DNA of 64,000 nt from Coprococcus aceti (GCF_025567285.1 NZ_JAOQJT010000013.1:19595-83594), one strand, 5' to 3'. Shown: positions 1 to 9,393, counted from the stretch's first letter. Translations and numbers: made by a program. The notes: generated by a model from the sequence alone, not told the origin.

Positions 1-2
1 TC

Positions 3-893
3 CTGTTCATCGGTGTGATAATAGTCTATTTCGGAAGAGAGATAGGCAGAATGAGACGCCTCACAAATGAGGTCATGGATATCAAGGATGTGGATATCAA
101 TGGGCCGATAACAATACACGGTCAGGATGAGATCTGTATGCTGGCGGAGAATGTAGACACCATGAGGCAGACCATTATTGAGCAGCTCAGCAGGGAGCGT
201 GAGGCATGGCAGGCGAACAGTGATCTGGTCACAGCCATGGCCCATGATATAAGAACTCCGCTCACAGTCATGGCGGGATATCTGGAGCTCATGCAGAACA
301 AGGAGTATTCATCCCAGGAGGAGCTTGACGAATACATAAGGATAAGTGCTGAGAAGGCGGAGCAGCTCAGGACGATGTCGGACAAGATGTTCAGATACTT
401 CTATGTATATTCAAAGGGCGGTGATGATCTCAACATGGAGATGTTCCCGGCGGGGCCGTTCCTTGACCAGATGCTTGGAGAGTATGTTGTGCTCCTGGGC
501 GAGAATGGATATCAGTTCGACATTGATATCTCGGACAAGGAAGCCGAAATTTACGTTGATCTTCAGGGTATGAAGAGGATAACCGACAATGTATTTACCA
601 ACATCAGAAAGTATTCGGACAAATCAAAAAGCATAGATATAAGGGTATATATAGATCGGAGAAAGGTAAGAATTTATTTCAGAAATTATATAAATCCGGA
701 AAGCAGCAAGGCTGAGAGCACACATATAGGTACTTTGACATGTCAGAAGATGGCGGAGGAGATGAATGGATCATTTACGACCTGCAGAAAGGGCAAGGTG
801 TATGAGGCGACACTCATACTGCCTAACATGTTGGATAACGATGACTCACATGTTCCGACTCAGGGACTTACAGCTATACTGTCACGCAAATAA
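3..893 (+). CDS. Sensor histidine kinase, 5' end outside window
   Basis: Two-component sensor kinase that would autophosphorylate and pass phosphate to a response regulator encoded outside the window. The frame is open to the left edge, where codons for a hydrophobic segment (LFIGVIIVYF) suggest the end of a membrane helix. A HAMP-like linker follows, then a HisKA helix with the H-box AHDIRTPLT, whose His is the phosphoacceptor. The C-terminal ATPase domain has an N-box-like DNVFTNIRKYS, but no clear DxGxG box, and the expected GxGL loop reads STHIGTLTC. The ATP site is therefore diverged. Family assignment is firm; ligand and partner cannot be read from the sequence. A terminator follows at once, so this is the last gene of its operon. 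Confidence 0.85.
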   Translation: MFIGVIIVYFGREIGRMRRLTNEVMDIKDVDINGPITIHGQDEICMLAENVDTMRQTIIEQLSREREAWQANSDLVTAMAHDIRTPLTVMAGYLELMQNKEYSSQEELDEYIRISAEKAEQLRTMSDKMFRYFYVYSKGGDDLNMEMFPAGPFLDQMLGEYVVLLGENGYQFDIDISDKEAEIYVDLQGMKRITDNVFTNIRKYSDKSKSIDIRVYIDRRKVRIYFRNYINPESSKAESTHIGTLTCQKMAEEMNGSFTTCRKGKVYEATLILPNMLDNDDSHVPTQGLTAILSRK

Positions 894-895
894 TA

Positions 896-937
896 AACGG
901 AGATCCTCTGTACACAGTTCAGAGAATCTCCGTTTTT
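896..937 (+). terminator. Rho-independent terminator after the sensor kinase
   Basis: Inverted repeat AACGGAGAT ... ATCTCCGTT, with inner pairing CTCTG/CAGAG, ends in a run of five T. It begins three bases after the kinase stop codon and separates that operon from ldhA. Confidence 0.8.
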
Positions 938-964
938 GTACATAGAAAAAAGCAATGCTACACA
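936..964 (+). promoter_or_regulatory. Possible promoter of ldhA
   Basis: TTGTAC, 17 bases, TACACA. The -35 lies in the T-run of the preceding terminator and the -10 is about 36 bases before the ldhA start. Both boxes match the sigma-A consensus only partly, so this is a weak call. Confidence 0.3.
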
Positions 965-999
965 TTATACCGATAGAGGAAAAAACAGGAGGAACAGAT

Positions 1000-1989
1000 A
1001 TGAATATATTATTTTATGATACAAAGCGTTATGACATGGAGTCGTTCGATGCGATGAAAGATCAGTACGACAAGCTGACCATAGATTATGTAGACACAGA
1101 TCTGTCGGTGAAGACCGCAAGACTTGCAAAGGGGTATGACGCCATATGTGCATTTGTCAGCTCGGATGTGAGTGCACCCGTTGTGAATGCGCTGAGTGAT
1201 GCGGGCGTGAAGCTTATACTGATGAGATGCGCGGGCTTCAACAACGTGGATATGGATGCGGCAAAAAAATGCGGTATAACTGTGATGAGGGTTCCGGGCT
1301 ATTCGCCTGAGGCTGTGGCGGAGCATGCGATGGCACTTGCCATGGCGGTGAACAGGAGACTGCACAAGAGCTATATAAAGGTGAGGGAGAACAACTTCAG
1401 TCTGGTCGGACTTACAGGCATGAACTTCTACGGCAAGACAGCCGGTATCGTCGGAACCGGTAAGATCGGGGCTGCCATGGCGAGGATATGTCATGGATTT
1501 GGAATGGATGTGATCGCTTACGATATGTATAAGAATCCGGACCTTGATTTTGTCAGATATGTGGAGCTCCCTGAGCTTCTGGCGGGATCTGATCTTATAT
1601 CGCTTCACTGTCCGCTGACCGACGAGACCTACCATATGATAAATGAAGAGACCATTGGCATGATGAAGGATCACGTGATCCTGGTGAATACCTCCAGAGG
1701 TGCACTCATCAAGACCGACGATCTCATAGCTGGGATCAGAAGCAGAAAATTCTTCGGAATCGGGCTGGATGTATACGAGGAGGAGACTCCAAATGTATTT
1801 GAGAACAGGGAGGATGACATACTGGAGTCCTCGATCACTGCGAGACTGTTGTCATTTCCAAATGTGATAGTGACGTCTCATCAGGGATTCCTTACAGAGG
1901 AGGCACTGGAGGCGATAAGCAGGACCACTCTGGACAATGCCATGGATTTCCTTAATGGGTCTGTAAATGAATTGAATATTGTGTTATGA
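1000..1989 (+). CDS. ldhA: D-lactate dehydrogenase (D-2-hydroxyacid dehydrogenase family)
   Basis: Cytosolic NAD-dependent reduction of pyruvate to D-lactate, regenerating NAD during sugar fermentation. The 329-residue protein has the D-isomer-specific 2-hydroxyacid dehydrogenase layout: an N-terminal catalytic half, a Rossmann domain with GTGKIG, the substrate-binding Arg in NTSRGALI, the Glu in GLDVYEEE, and the catalytic His in TSHQGF. The start MNILFYDTK is typical of fermentative LdhA. The ATG at 1000 follows CAGGAGG; an in-frame ATG at 955 lacks a ribosome binding site. Related 2-hydroxyacid dehydrogenases share these motifs, so lactate specificity is inferred from the N-terminus and length. 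Confidence 0.82.
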   Translation: MNILFYDTKRYDMESFDAMKDQYDKLTIDYVDTDLSVKTARLAKGYDAICAFVSSDVSAPVVNALSDAGVKLILMRCAGFNNVDMDAAKKCGITVMRVPGYSPEAVAEHAMALAMAVNRRLHKSYIKVRENNFSLVGLTGMNFYGKTAGIVGTGKIGAAMARICHGFGMDVIAYDMYKNPDLDFVRYVELPELLAGSDLISLHCPLTDETYHMINEETIGMMKDHVILVNTSRGALIKTDDLIAGIRSRKFFGIGLDVYEEETPNVFENREDDILESSITARLLSFPNVIVTSHQGFLTEEALEAISRTTLDNAMDFLNGSVNELNIVL

Positions 1990-2030
1990 TGTGATGACAG
2001 GATATTGTGAGAGAAATTGAGGTTGACTAT

Positions 2031-2831
2031 ATGAATATAAATGAGGTTTTTAGCGGGCTTGATAAGCTGTTCGCAGAGAACAGACTGCCGGAGGTGGAGA
2101 GATACCTTACCCAGGCACTCAGCGATGCTGAATATGAAAAGGATACTGATTCCATGCTTGCGATATACAATGAGCTTATCGGTTTTCACCGCACCACGGG
2201 AGAACACGACAAGGCACTGTATTTTTGCAGGCAGGTCATGAGGCTCGCTCATAAGATGGGGATTGAAGATACAGTTCCATATGGAACCGCTCTCATGAAT
2301 ATTGCAAATGAGAACAGGGCTGCAGGTAACCTGTTGGAAGCCCTGTCCTATTGCAGGAAGGTGTATGACATATATTCGGAGCAGCTCGGTCCATATGATA
2401 TATTGCTGGCGGGTTATTATAACAACGTGGCGCTCATTTATCAGGAGCTTGGCGATTACGACAAGGCTGTTGATGCACTGGAGCACGCGCTCAGCATCAT
2501 AGAAAGACATGAGAATGCCGGTACGGAGATTGTTGCCACATATGCCAATCTTGGCGAGAGCCTTCTCAGGGCAGGTCGGCTCAAGGAAGCTCAGGACAAG
2601 CTGACGGAGGCGGTGCGCAGATATCAGCTCAAGGGTGTCAGAGGATATCACTACAGTGCTGCGCTGTCTGCTGTTGCAGAGGTGTGGTACAGACAGGAGG
2701 ACTACCAGCAGGCACTCAAATTTTATCAGCTTGCGGCAGAAGAACTCTACAGTGTCTATGGGGACAATGATACATACAGAGTTATAATGAATAATATAGA
2801 GACGGTAAAGGCGAAGCTTCAGCAGCAATGA
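2031..2831 (+). CDS. TPR repeat protein
   Basis: A 266-residue, probably cytosolic protein made largely of tetratricopeptide helices, with recurring A..YNNVALIYQELGDYDKA-like units between about residues 45 and 250. TPR solenoids bind other proteins. No enzymatic or DNA-binding domain is visible and the partner is unknown. The ATG at 2031 has GAGG eight bases upstream; an in-frame GTG at 2007 is less likely. It lies 41 bases after ldhA and before a strong hairpin, so it may share the ldhA transcript. Confidence 0.75.
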   Translation: MNINEVFSGLDKLFAENRLPEVERYLTQALSDAEYEKDTDSMLAIYNELIGFHRTTGEHDKALYFCRQVMRLAHKMGIEDTVPYGTALMNIANENRAAGNLLEALSYCRKVYDIYSEQLGPYDILLAGYYNNVALIYQELGDYDKAVDALEHALSIIERHENAGTEIVATYANLGESLLRAGRLKEAQDKLTEAVRRYQLKGVRGYHYSAALSAVAEVWYRQEDYQQALKFYQLAAEELYSVYGDNDTYRVIMNNIETVKAKLQQQ

Positions 2832-2832
2832 T

Positions 2833-2866
2833 AACAGGGAGGAAGTGGAAGAGCTTCCTCCCTGTT
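2833..2866 (+). terminator. Strong hairpin after the TPR gene
   Basis: Perfect 13-bp stem AACAGGGAGGAAG/CTTCCTCCCTGTT with an 8-base loop, starting two bases after the TPR stop. There is no T-run after it, so it may act as a weak or bidirectional terminator or an mRNA-stabilising hairpin. Confidence 0.55.
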
Positions 2867-2905
2867 GCGTATGTAGACAGATAATCTGAAGGATGGGAGA
2901 ACGAG

Positions 2906-3865
2906 ATGAATTATAATGACAAGGTAATGGACGTTATAGATGAGGTGAAGAAGGTCGTCATAGGCAAGGACGTGTGTATTGCCAAGATAATGGCGGCGAT
3001 AATCGCAGGCGGTAACATTCTCATGGACGATGTACCGGGAGTCGGCAAGACGACGATGGCTCTTGCATTTGCAAATGCAATGGGGCTCCAGACCAAGAGA
3101 GTCCAGTTTACACCGGATGTCCTTCCGGGAGATATAACGGGATTTACGATGTACGACAAGGCGACAAATCAGTTTGTGTACAGACCGGGTGCTGTTATGT
3201 GCAATCTGTTCCTCGCAGATGAGATAAACAGAACATCTCCAAAGACACAGTCGGCACTTCTCGAGGTTATGGAGGAGGAACATGTGACTGTGGATGGAGT
3301 GACATATCAGGTTCCGGATCCATTTATAGTAATTGCCACGGAGAACCCTATCGGCAGTGCCGGAACACAGCTTCTTCCTGATTCCCAGCTCGACAGATTT
3401 ATGGTGTGCCTTAAGCTGGGATATCCATCCATAGAGAGCGAACTGGATATAGTTAAGGGAAGGACCTCCGCTGATGGCTTTCAGGATGTAGAGCCTGTAA
3501 TAGGTGCATCTGAGCTGCGGCTTATCAGGGAGGAAGTAAAGCATGTCAAGGTCAGTGATGACGTGTATTCTTATATAGGCCAGCTTGTTGTTGGAACCAG
3601 AGAGAATCCTAGCCTTGAGCTAGGAGTGAGTCCAAGAGGAACGATAGCCCTCACCAAGATGGCGAAGAGCTGGGCATATATAAGCGGGAGAGATTTTGTC
3701 ATACCTGAGGATGTGCAGATGGTGTGGACGGACGTCATAAGACACAGGATAGTCTTAAGTGCCAAGGCAAGGGTGAACCACATAACACAGGAGGCTGTGC
3801 TCAAGGACATAATGGAGAGGGTGTACAAACCGTCGGTTAGACGAAGAAGTTCGGCGAAAAAGTAG
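2906..3865 (+). CDS. MoxR-family AAA+ ATPase
   Basis: MoxR ATPases act as chaperone-like machines that mature membrane or secreted complexes. This 319-residue protein has Walker A at residues 45-50 (GVGKTT), Walker B at 102-106 (FLADE), and the MoxR signature DEINRTSPKTQSALLEVMEE. The C-terminal lid domain carries SPRGTIAL. The ATG follows GGGAG. It is the first gene of a three-gene set (MoxR, DUF58, transglutaminase membrane protein) that recurs widely in bacteria. The client here is unknown and probably envelope-related. Confidence 0.92.
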   Translation: MNYNDKVMDVIDEVKKVVIGKDVCIAKIMAAIIAGGNILMDDVPGVGKTTMALAFANAMGLQTKRVQFTPDVLPGDITGFTMYDKATNQFVYRPGAVMCNLFLADEINRTSPKTQSALLEVMEEEHVTVDGVTYQVPDPFIVIATENPIGSAGTQLLPDSQLDRFMVCLKLGYPSIESELDIVKGRTSADGFQDVEPVIGASELRLIREEVKHVKVSDDVYSYIGQLVVGTRENPSLELGVSPRGTIALTKMAKSWAYISGRDFVIPEDVQMVWTDVIRHRIVLSAKARVNHITQEAVLKDIMERVYKPSVRRRSSAKK

Positions 3866-3901
3866 CATGAGATTTGGAAGCGTGTAGTGGTAGGATGTCG
3901 T

Positions 3902-4993
3902 ATGAGACGAGGAATATTGTATATTGTCCTGATAGGGGCATGTGTATATATAGGAATAATCAATAAAGAAAAATCATACTTTTTCGCAGCGGTGATCATG
4001 ACTGCTGTCATGCTGAGTCTTATAGCCGGGCTGATCGTGCGATACATAAGAACCAGTGTTAAGATGCAGATGAATATACCTGTGGTTGAGAAGAACAGTA
4101 CATTTTGTCCGGAACTTGCGGTATCTGTCACCGGTGGTCAGGTACCCCATGTGGCAGCGGTGTTCAGTGTTCTTGCTCCGGGTATGAAGAAAAAGAAGAA
4201 GAGTACATTTGAACAGATAGATGACAGGTATGGAAAGTGCGTGGGAAAGATGAAGCTGGATGTCAGCGGAAGATACGAGATAAAGGCATCGGGCGTCAGG
4301 ATATATGATGCTTTCCATATTTTCTCAATCAGGAAAAAGGTTGGTGGAACGGCGTACATTTACGTATTGCCTCAGTGCTATCTCGTTCCGGTGGAGGTCA
4401 CGAAGAACACAAGAGATTTTGTGACGGACAGTGATGTATATTATTCGGATGTGAGAAGCGATGACTCGACCGAGGTGTATCAGGTGAGAGAGTACAGACC
4501 TGGAGACAGGATGACCCGTATCCACTGGAAGTTGTCGGCCAGACAGGATGAGATAATGGTCAGGGATACATCAAAGGCATTGTCGTGTCCGGTCATCATC
4601 TGTATGGATCTCGATGGAAGAAACTGCCGTCACTATGGACAGGCAATGTCTGTTGCGCTGGAATCCATGGTATCGGTGAGCTTTTCACTGATAGATGTTA
4701 AAGTCCCTCACTTTATAGCGTGGTATGATCCGGAGGAGATGTCCATAACGAGATACCGCATAGTCCGTGAGGAGGATGTGTACGATGCCGCTGCAAGGTT
4801 GTCGTATGTGGATGCCAGGACAAATGACAGCTACGATGTGATAGGAATGTACAGAGAGAGATACAGAGGTGAGGATTTCACAAGCTTCATCGACATAGAC
4901 ATGAATGGCAATATAGAGTGTGGAGATGAAAGTTTTCAGGTGGGATTTGAAACCATAAAGGAGGATCTTGCAAAATCCTATATCACGGTGTAG
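3902..4993 (+). CDS. DUF58 domain membrane protein
   Basis: A 363-residue protein with two N-terminal membrane helices (about residues 4-18 and 26-45) and a cytosolic DUF58 region containing the hallmark REYRPGDRMTRIHWKLSAR near residues 195-215. DUF58 proteins almost always sit beside MoxR ATPases and are taken to be their partners; the biochemical role is not established. I chose the ATG at 3902, six bases after AGGA. A GTG at 3887 is an alternative that adds five residues. It lies between the MoxR and transglutaminase genes in one operon. Confidence 0.85.
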   Translation: MRRGILYIVLIGACVYIGIINKEKSYFFAAVIMTAVMLSLIAGLIVRYIRTSVKMQMNIPVVEKNSTFCPELAVSVTGGQVPHVAAVFSVLAPGMKKKKKSTFEQIDDRYGKCVGKMKLDVSGRYEIKASGVRIYDAFHIFSIRKKVGGTAYIYVLPQCYLVPVEVTKNTRDFVTDSDVYYSDVRSDDSTEVYQVREYRPGDRMTRIHWKLSARQDEIMVRDTSKALSCPVIICMDLDGRNCRHYGQAMSVALESMVSVSFSLIDVKVPHFIAWYDPEEMSITRYRIVREEDVYDAAARLSYVDARTNDSYDVIGMYRERYRGEDFTSFIDIDMNGNIECGDESFQVGFETIKEDLAKSYITV

Positions 4994-5032
4994 ATTCTCC
5001 AGGCATCATCATAGAATTACAGAGGTGTGGAA

Positions 5033-7153
5033 TTGAGAGTTGTTTTGGGACTGGCTGTATGGGCGTTGTCGCTTGGTATGACATACCTTGTGGGCGATAT
5101 CGCATACAGCTCGGATATAAATAAATATATGGACTCCACCAATCTTGTGGGTGCGTATATCATAGGAAGTCTGGTGATAGCACTGGTTTATTCTCTGTGG
5201 TACATTTTGAGAAAAGAACAGAGGATACTGGATATTGTGGTTCCGGTTACTGTGTTGCTGGGTTGGGGGCTTGCCAGAAGAAAGCTGCTCTATGCCGGAG
5301 GAAAGGGCATGGTATACAGCATAGCATATGATCTGAAAAAGGTTTATGGGATAAAGACAGGACTCATAGATCTTGACTATGTCAGCGTGAGTGCTGTGAC
5401 GGAATTTGTGCTTTTTATAGTGGCGGTGTCAATGTTCTTTGCCACTTATATGATATACAGGTGTAACAGTCTGATGATAGCTATCGGACTTGCATTTTTG
5501 TTTATGCTTGCTGGCGCAACACTCAGTGTACCTGTGAGTGCACCCGGAGTAGTGCTTACTGTATTGTCACTTATCGTGGCGAGATATGTTCTCATGAGAA
5601 TGGGACAGCCGCTGTCGGTGGTGTGGAACATTGCAGTTCCTGTGACGGTATTTGCCGCGTGCCTTGTTGTCACCCTTCTTGTATATGACAGCGTATACGA
5701 CAGAGGTGTGAAGGAACAAGGGAAACTGCTCGACATGGTGGACAACATGGAATATTTTCTGTCGGGGGAAAGTAACAAAGGATATTCAGGTTACTATAAG
5801 GTGGATGATTCTGAGGTCAATCCCGGTGATGAAGTTGTGGATGAGATAATCAGGGAGGATAAGCCTCAGGGAAATCTCTACGTCAAGTCGAGAAGCTATG
5901 TTACATATGAGAATGGGTCGTGGCACGGAAGGGCGGATGGACACAGCCCTGATGATGAGGTCATGGTGTATTATGATAAGGATACATTTGCAAGATACGA
6001 ATCAGAGATACAGGGATATGCGCCAGATAAGAAGTTTTCCAATGAGGTCATGGACAAATTGGTGACATATATAAGACAGCATATGTCATATACCACAGCA
6101 CCAAAGAAATTTACCGAGGGTGAGGATCCGGTCAACAGTGCGATGTATGACGTTCATGAGGGATATTGTGTTCACTTTGCTTCTGCGGCGGCGGTGGGCT
6201 TCAGGATACTGGGAATCTCCACCGTGTATAATACAGGTTATGTGGTGCCGTCGTCTGCGTGGATAAAGCAGTCGGATGGAACATACCGTGCGGTGGTTCT
6301 GGATAAATACAGTCATGCGTGGATTGAAGCGTACAGTGAGGATGCCGGTGATTGGGTGATCGTGGATGCCACACCGCTTGGAGACAGGGCGGATACTTTG
6401 GGGATACCGAAGGAACCGGATTACAGCGGTGATAATACTGCGGACAATTCATCGGATGATACAGAGGAGCCGGAGACTTCTGAGGAGACTTCAAGTCCGG
6501 ATGTAACAACGGAGGCGACAACTGATTCGACAACCCAGATGTCAGAGAATACAGAAGTCACTACGGAGACGGATGGTGATTCTTCAAATGGCACAGGAGA
6601 AAATGGCAATCAGGTAGATGTCCCGAATGATGGCAGTGGAGATGCGCAGTCGGGATCACCAGGGGATGCCGGGGATGGTCTGTCGGAGCTTGTACAGAAC
6701 AGAGTGTTCAGAACAGTCGTTGTTGTGCTTGCCGTGATACTGATATTGTGGGGCGCAGTCATCTTCAGAAGAAGGACGATAGTTGCGCGCAGGAGACGCA
6801 GGCTTGTGGGAAGAAACAGGATATCAGCTATATACGAGATGTCCACGGCGATGTATGATATGATGGTGTTTTCTGGTGCCATAGAGAACGTCAGTGAGAA
6901 CGACACGGAGTATGCCGACACTGTCACGGAGTCGTGCAGCTTTATAAAGGGCGATGAGTTCACAGAGTTTATAAAATGGGTTCAGGCTGCTGTATACGGA
7001 CGCGTTGAGCCGGATGACAGGCAGATCGCGGCTGCCAGAAAGCTGTATACAAAGGTAAGGGCATACACATATCTTGGCCTTGGGTTCAAGGACAGATTTG
7101 TGTGGAAGTATGTAAAGTGTTACGACTGCGGAGGACGCAGAAGGAAGAGATAA
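5033..7153 (+). CDS. TgpA-like membrane transglutaminase-fold protein
   Basis: A protein of about 706 residues with six or so N-terminal membrane helices (roughly residues 1-220) and an extracytoplasmic transglutaminase-like domain. The Cys-His-Asp triad is visible as GYCVHFA (Cys379), YSHAWIE (His428) and VDATP (Asp445). A Thr/Ser/Glu/Asp-rich linker follows (about 465-560), then another membrane helix and a cytosolic tail resembling DUF4129. The family fits cell-surface peptide or wall processing, but the substrate is unknown. The start is uncertain: TTG at 5033 sits seven bases after AGAGG, while GTG at 5027 is only one base after it. Confidence 0.85.
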   Translation: MRVVLGLAVWALSLGMTYLVGDIAYSSDINKYMDSTNLVGAYIIGSLVIALVYSLWYILRKEQRILDIVVPVTVLLGWGLARRKLLYAGGKGMVYSIAYDLKKVYGIKTGLIDLDYVSVSAVTEFVLFIVAVSMFFATYMIYRCNSLMIAIGLAFLFMLAGATLSVPVSAPGVVLTVLSLIVARYVLMRMGQPLSVVWNIAVPVTVFAACLVVTLLVYDSVYDRGVKEQGKLLDMVDNMEYFLSGESNKGYSGYYKVDDSEVNPGDEVVDEIIREDKPQGNLYVKSRSYVTYENGSWHGRADGHSPDDEVMVYYDKDTFARYESEIQGYAPDKKFSNEVMDKLVTYIRQHMSYTTAPKKFTEGEDPVNSAMYDVHEGYCVHFASAAAVGFRILGISTVYNTGYVVPSSAWIKQSDGTYRAVVLDKYSHAWIEAYSEDAGDWVIVDATPLGDRADTLGIPKEPDYSGDNTADNSSDDTEEPETSEETSSPDVTTEATTDSTTQMSENTEVTTETDGDSSNGTGENGNQVDVPNDGSGDAQSGSPGDAGDGLSELVQNRVFRTVVVVLAVILILWGAVIFRRRTIVARRRRRLVGRNRISAIYEMSTAMYDMMVFSGAIENVSENDTEYADTVTESCSFIKGDEFTEFIKWVQAAVYGRVEPDDRQIAAARKLYTKVRAYTYLGLGFKDRFVWKYVKCYDCGGRRRKR

Positions 7154-7185
7154 CATAATTTGTCACGAAAGAAGTAGTATTTAAG

Positions 7186-7893
7186 ATGGAATTTAGAAAA
7201 GGGTTAAAGGATGGAATACCGATAGCACTGGGGTATTTCGCAGTAAGTTTTAGTTTTGGTCTGCTGGCGGTAAAGGGCGGACTCACAAGTTTTCAGGCGG
7301 TCATCATAAGCCTGACAAATGTAACCAGTGCGGGACAGTTTGCAGGACTCAAGATTATCCTTGCAGGGGGAACGCTGGTTGAGATGATACTCACCCAGTT
7401 CATAATCAATCTGAGATATTCTCTCATGAGCCTGTCACTTTCACAGAAGCTTGGGGAGGCAGTTGGAATCAAGGAGAGGCTCGTAATCGCATTTGCAAAT
7501 ACTGACGAGATATTTGCGGTGGCGATGGGCCATGTGAAGGAATTGACATTTGGGTATATGATAGGACTTCAGCTCCTTCCGATAGTCGGCTGGACAGGCG
7601 GAACCCTGTTCGGTGCGATTGCCTCAGGACTTCTTCCAAAGTCAATCAGCAGCGCACTCAGTCTGGCACTCTACGGAATGTTCGTCGCCATAGTCATGCC
7701 GGTTGCCAGGAAGTCCAGACCGGTTGCCGTAGTGGCACTTGTGGCTGCTGCCATATCATGCGTGTTGTATTACGTTCCGATATTCAAGTTTATATCGACT
7801 GGAATTGCCATAATAATAAGCACGGTGGCAGCCTCTGTGATAGGGGCTATATTCTTCCCAGTGGGAACTGCTGAGAAAAAGGAGGTGCAGTGA
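7186..7893 (+). CDS. azlC: AzlC-family branched-chain amino acid exporter, large subunit
   Basis: Integral membrane subunit of the AzlCD exporter, which moves branched-chain amino acids and analogues out of the cell. The 235-residue protein opens with FRKGLKDGIPIALGYFAVSF, the characteristic AzlC N-terminus, and is almost entirely hydrophobic helices. It is followed without a gap by the small subunit azlD, the usual arrangement. There is no strong ribosome binding site before the ATG at 7186. The distance of 32 bases from the transglutaminase gene allows cotranscription. Confidence 0.9.
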   Translation: MEFRKGLKDGIPIALGYFAVSFSFGLLAVKGGLTSFQAVIISLTNVTSAGQFAGLKIILAGGTLVEMILTQFIINLRYSLMSLSLSQKLGEAVGIKERLVIAFANTDEIFAVAMGHVKELTFGYMIGLQLLPIVGWTGGTLFGAIASGLLPKSISSALSLALYGMFVAIVMPVARKSRPVAVVALVAAAISCVLYYVPIFKFISTGIAIIISTVAASVIGAIFFPVGTAEKKEVQ

Positions 7894-8201
7894 TGAATAT
7901 ATACATATATATAATAACCATGGCGGTCGTCACCTACCTCATAAGAATGGTGCCGCTGGTGGCGTTCCGCAAGAAGATAGAGAACAGATTTGTCAATTCA
8001 TTTCTATATTATGTGCCGTATTCATGTCTCACGGCGCTGACACTTCCGTCCATTTTATACAGTACGGAGAGTATTATAAGCGCTGTGTGTGGATTTGCGG
8101 TTGCACTCATACTGGGAATAAAGCAGAAGGGACTTATAGTTGTCGCTGCTGCGGCATGTGTGACCGTGTTCGTGGTGGAGTGGATATTAAAACTGATGTA
8201 G
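7893..8201 (+). CDS. azlD: AzlD-family branched-chain amino acid exporter, small subunit
   Basis: A 102-residue membrane protein with about four helices and the AzlD pattern TYLIRMVPLVAFRKKIENRF. It pairs with AzlC to form the exporter. The ATG at 7893 overlaps the azlC stop by one base and lies seven bases after AGGAGG. A GTG at 7890 is in frame but too close to the binding site. The overlap implies translational coupling. Confidence 0.9.
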   Translation: MNIYIYIITMAVVTYLIRMVPLVAFRKKIENRFVNSFLYYVPYSCLTALTLPSILYSTESIISAVCGFAVALILGIKQKGLIVVAAAACVTVFVVEWILKLM

Positions 8202-8291
8202 AAATCTATGATGTCTGGAGATTTGGACCGGATGGCTGAATATGATAAAACGATAAGAAGGAGGTAAGCAGGAAATACCTGTGTATGATAT

Positions 8292-9311
8292 ATGAGATTT
8301 CCGAAATTTATAAAAAGGGGCGATGCGATAGGTTTCGTTGCGCCATCATTTGGCTGTGATACAGAGCCGTATAAGACTGCATTTGGCAGAGCGCAGGAGA
8401 ACTTCAGGAATATGGGTTTTGGTATACAGATCGGGCCAAATTGTTATACCGGTGAGGGCATAGGAATCAGCAACAAGCCGGAGCTGTGCGGTCAGGAGAT
8501 AAATGACTATTACACATCGGAGAAGAACGATGCACTCATATCCTGCGGCGGCGGTGAGCTCATGTGCGAGATACTTAACTATGTTGATTTTGACAGACTG
8601 AGGGCAGCAGATCCGAAGTGGTTTATGGGATATTCGGACAACACAAATCTCACATTCCTGCTCACGACATTGTGCGATACGGCGTCCATATATGGTCCGT
8701 GTGCGGCGGCATTTGGACAAGAGCCGTGGCACCGATCAGTTGCGGATGCTATGGCGGTCCTTCAGGGACAGAAACTGTCATTTGCCGGATATGACGGATG
8801 GGAGAAGGAATCCCTCAGGGATGAGGAACATCCATTCCTGCCATACAACATCACAGAGCCAAGAGTGATAAAGGGCTATCCTGAGAAGTTCCAGGTGAGC
8901 GGGCGAATGATAGGCGGCTGCATGGACTGTCTGGTGAACCTTATAGGAACAAAGTTTGACCATGTTGGCGAATTCCTTGAGAGATATAAGGATGATGGAT
9001 TTATCTGGTTCCTCGAGTCCTGTGATCTGAACGTCATGTCCATAAGACGAGCCATGTGGCAGATGGACAACGGCGGATGGTTCAGATACTGTAAGGGCTT
9101 TATGATCGGCAGACCGCTGCAGTTCGGACAGGAGATGATGGGCCTTGACCAGTATCAGGCTGTGCTGGGGATCATAGGAAAATACAATGTGCCTGTCGTG
9201 ATGGATGTGGATCTCGGACATCTGTCACCGATGATGCCTGTGGTATGCGGCAGCATGGGAACTCTTATGGTGGACGGCCAGGATATGAGTCTTTCCATGG
9301 AGATGAGGTAG
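8292..9311 (+). CDS. S66 family peptidase (LD-carboxypeptidase / MccF-like)
   Basis: Serine peptidase family S66 includes LD-carboxypeptidases, which trim muropeptides during wall recycling, and MccF, which destroys microcin C-type toxins. The 339-residue protein has the nucleophile elbow GYSDNTNL (Ser115), a Glu in FLESCD and a late His in DLGHLSPMMPV, forming the expected Ser-Glu-His set. Longer spacing and the motif SCGGGELM lean towards the MccF-like branch, but this is uncertain. An in-frame TGA just upstream fixes ATG 8292 as the start, yet the good AAGGAGG site lies about 25 bases before it; see findings. Confidence 0.85.
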   Translation: MRFPKFIKRGDAIGFVAPSFGCDTEPYKTAFGRAQENFRNMGFGIQIGPNCYTGEGIGISNKPELCGQEINDYYTSEKNDALISCGGGELMCEILNYVDFDRLRAADPKWFMGYSDNTNLTFLLTTLCDTASIYGPCAAAFGQEPWHRSVADAMAVLQGQKLSFAGYDGWEKESLRDEEHPFLPYNITEPRVIKGYPEKFQVSGRMIGGCMDCLVNLIGTKFDHVGEFLERYKDDGFIWFLESCDLNVMSIRRAMWQMDNGGWFRYCKGFMIGRPLQFGQEMMGLDQYQAVLGIIGKYNVPVVMDVDLGHLSPMMPVVCGSMGTLMVDGQDMSLSMEMR

Positions 9312-9393
9312 AGAGAAGTCTGTTGGCTGTTTGATTGGCTGAAAAAGGCTGAAAATGGTTGAAAAAATAAAGGCAAAAAAATAAAAAATACTA

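Noticed and set aside
1009..1674. 221-codon frame antisense to ldhA
   Set aside because: Shadow of a real, well-conserved enzyme gene; His/Ile/Arg-rich product without domains.
1881..2828. 315-codon frame antisense to the TPR gene
   Set aside because: Overlaps the TPR gene almost completely and shows no coding signal of its own.
6421..6609. Long Val/Ser-rich frame on the minus strand
   Set aside because: It mirrors the Thr/Glu/Asp-rich linker of the transglutaminase gene on the other strand and has no ribosome binding site.
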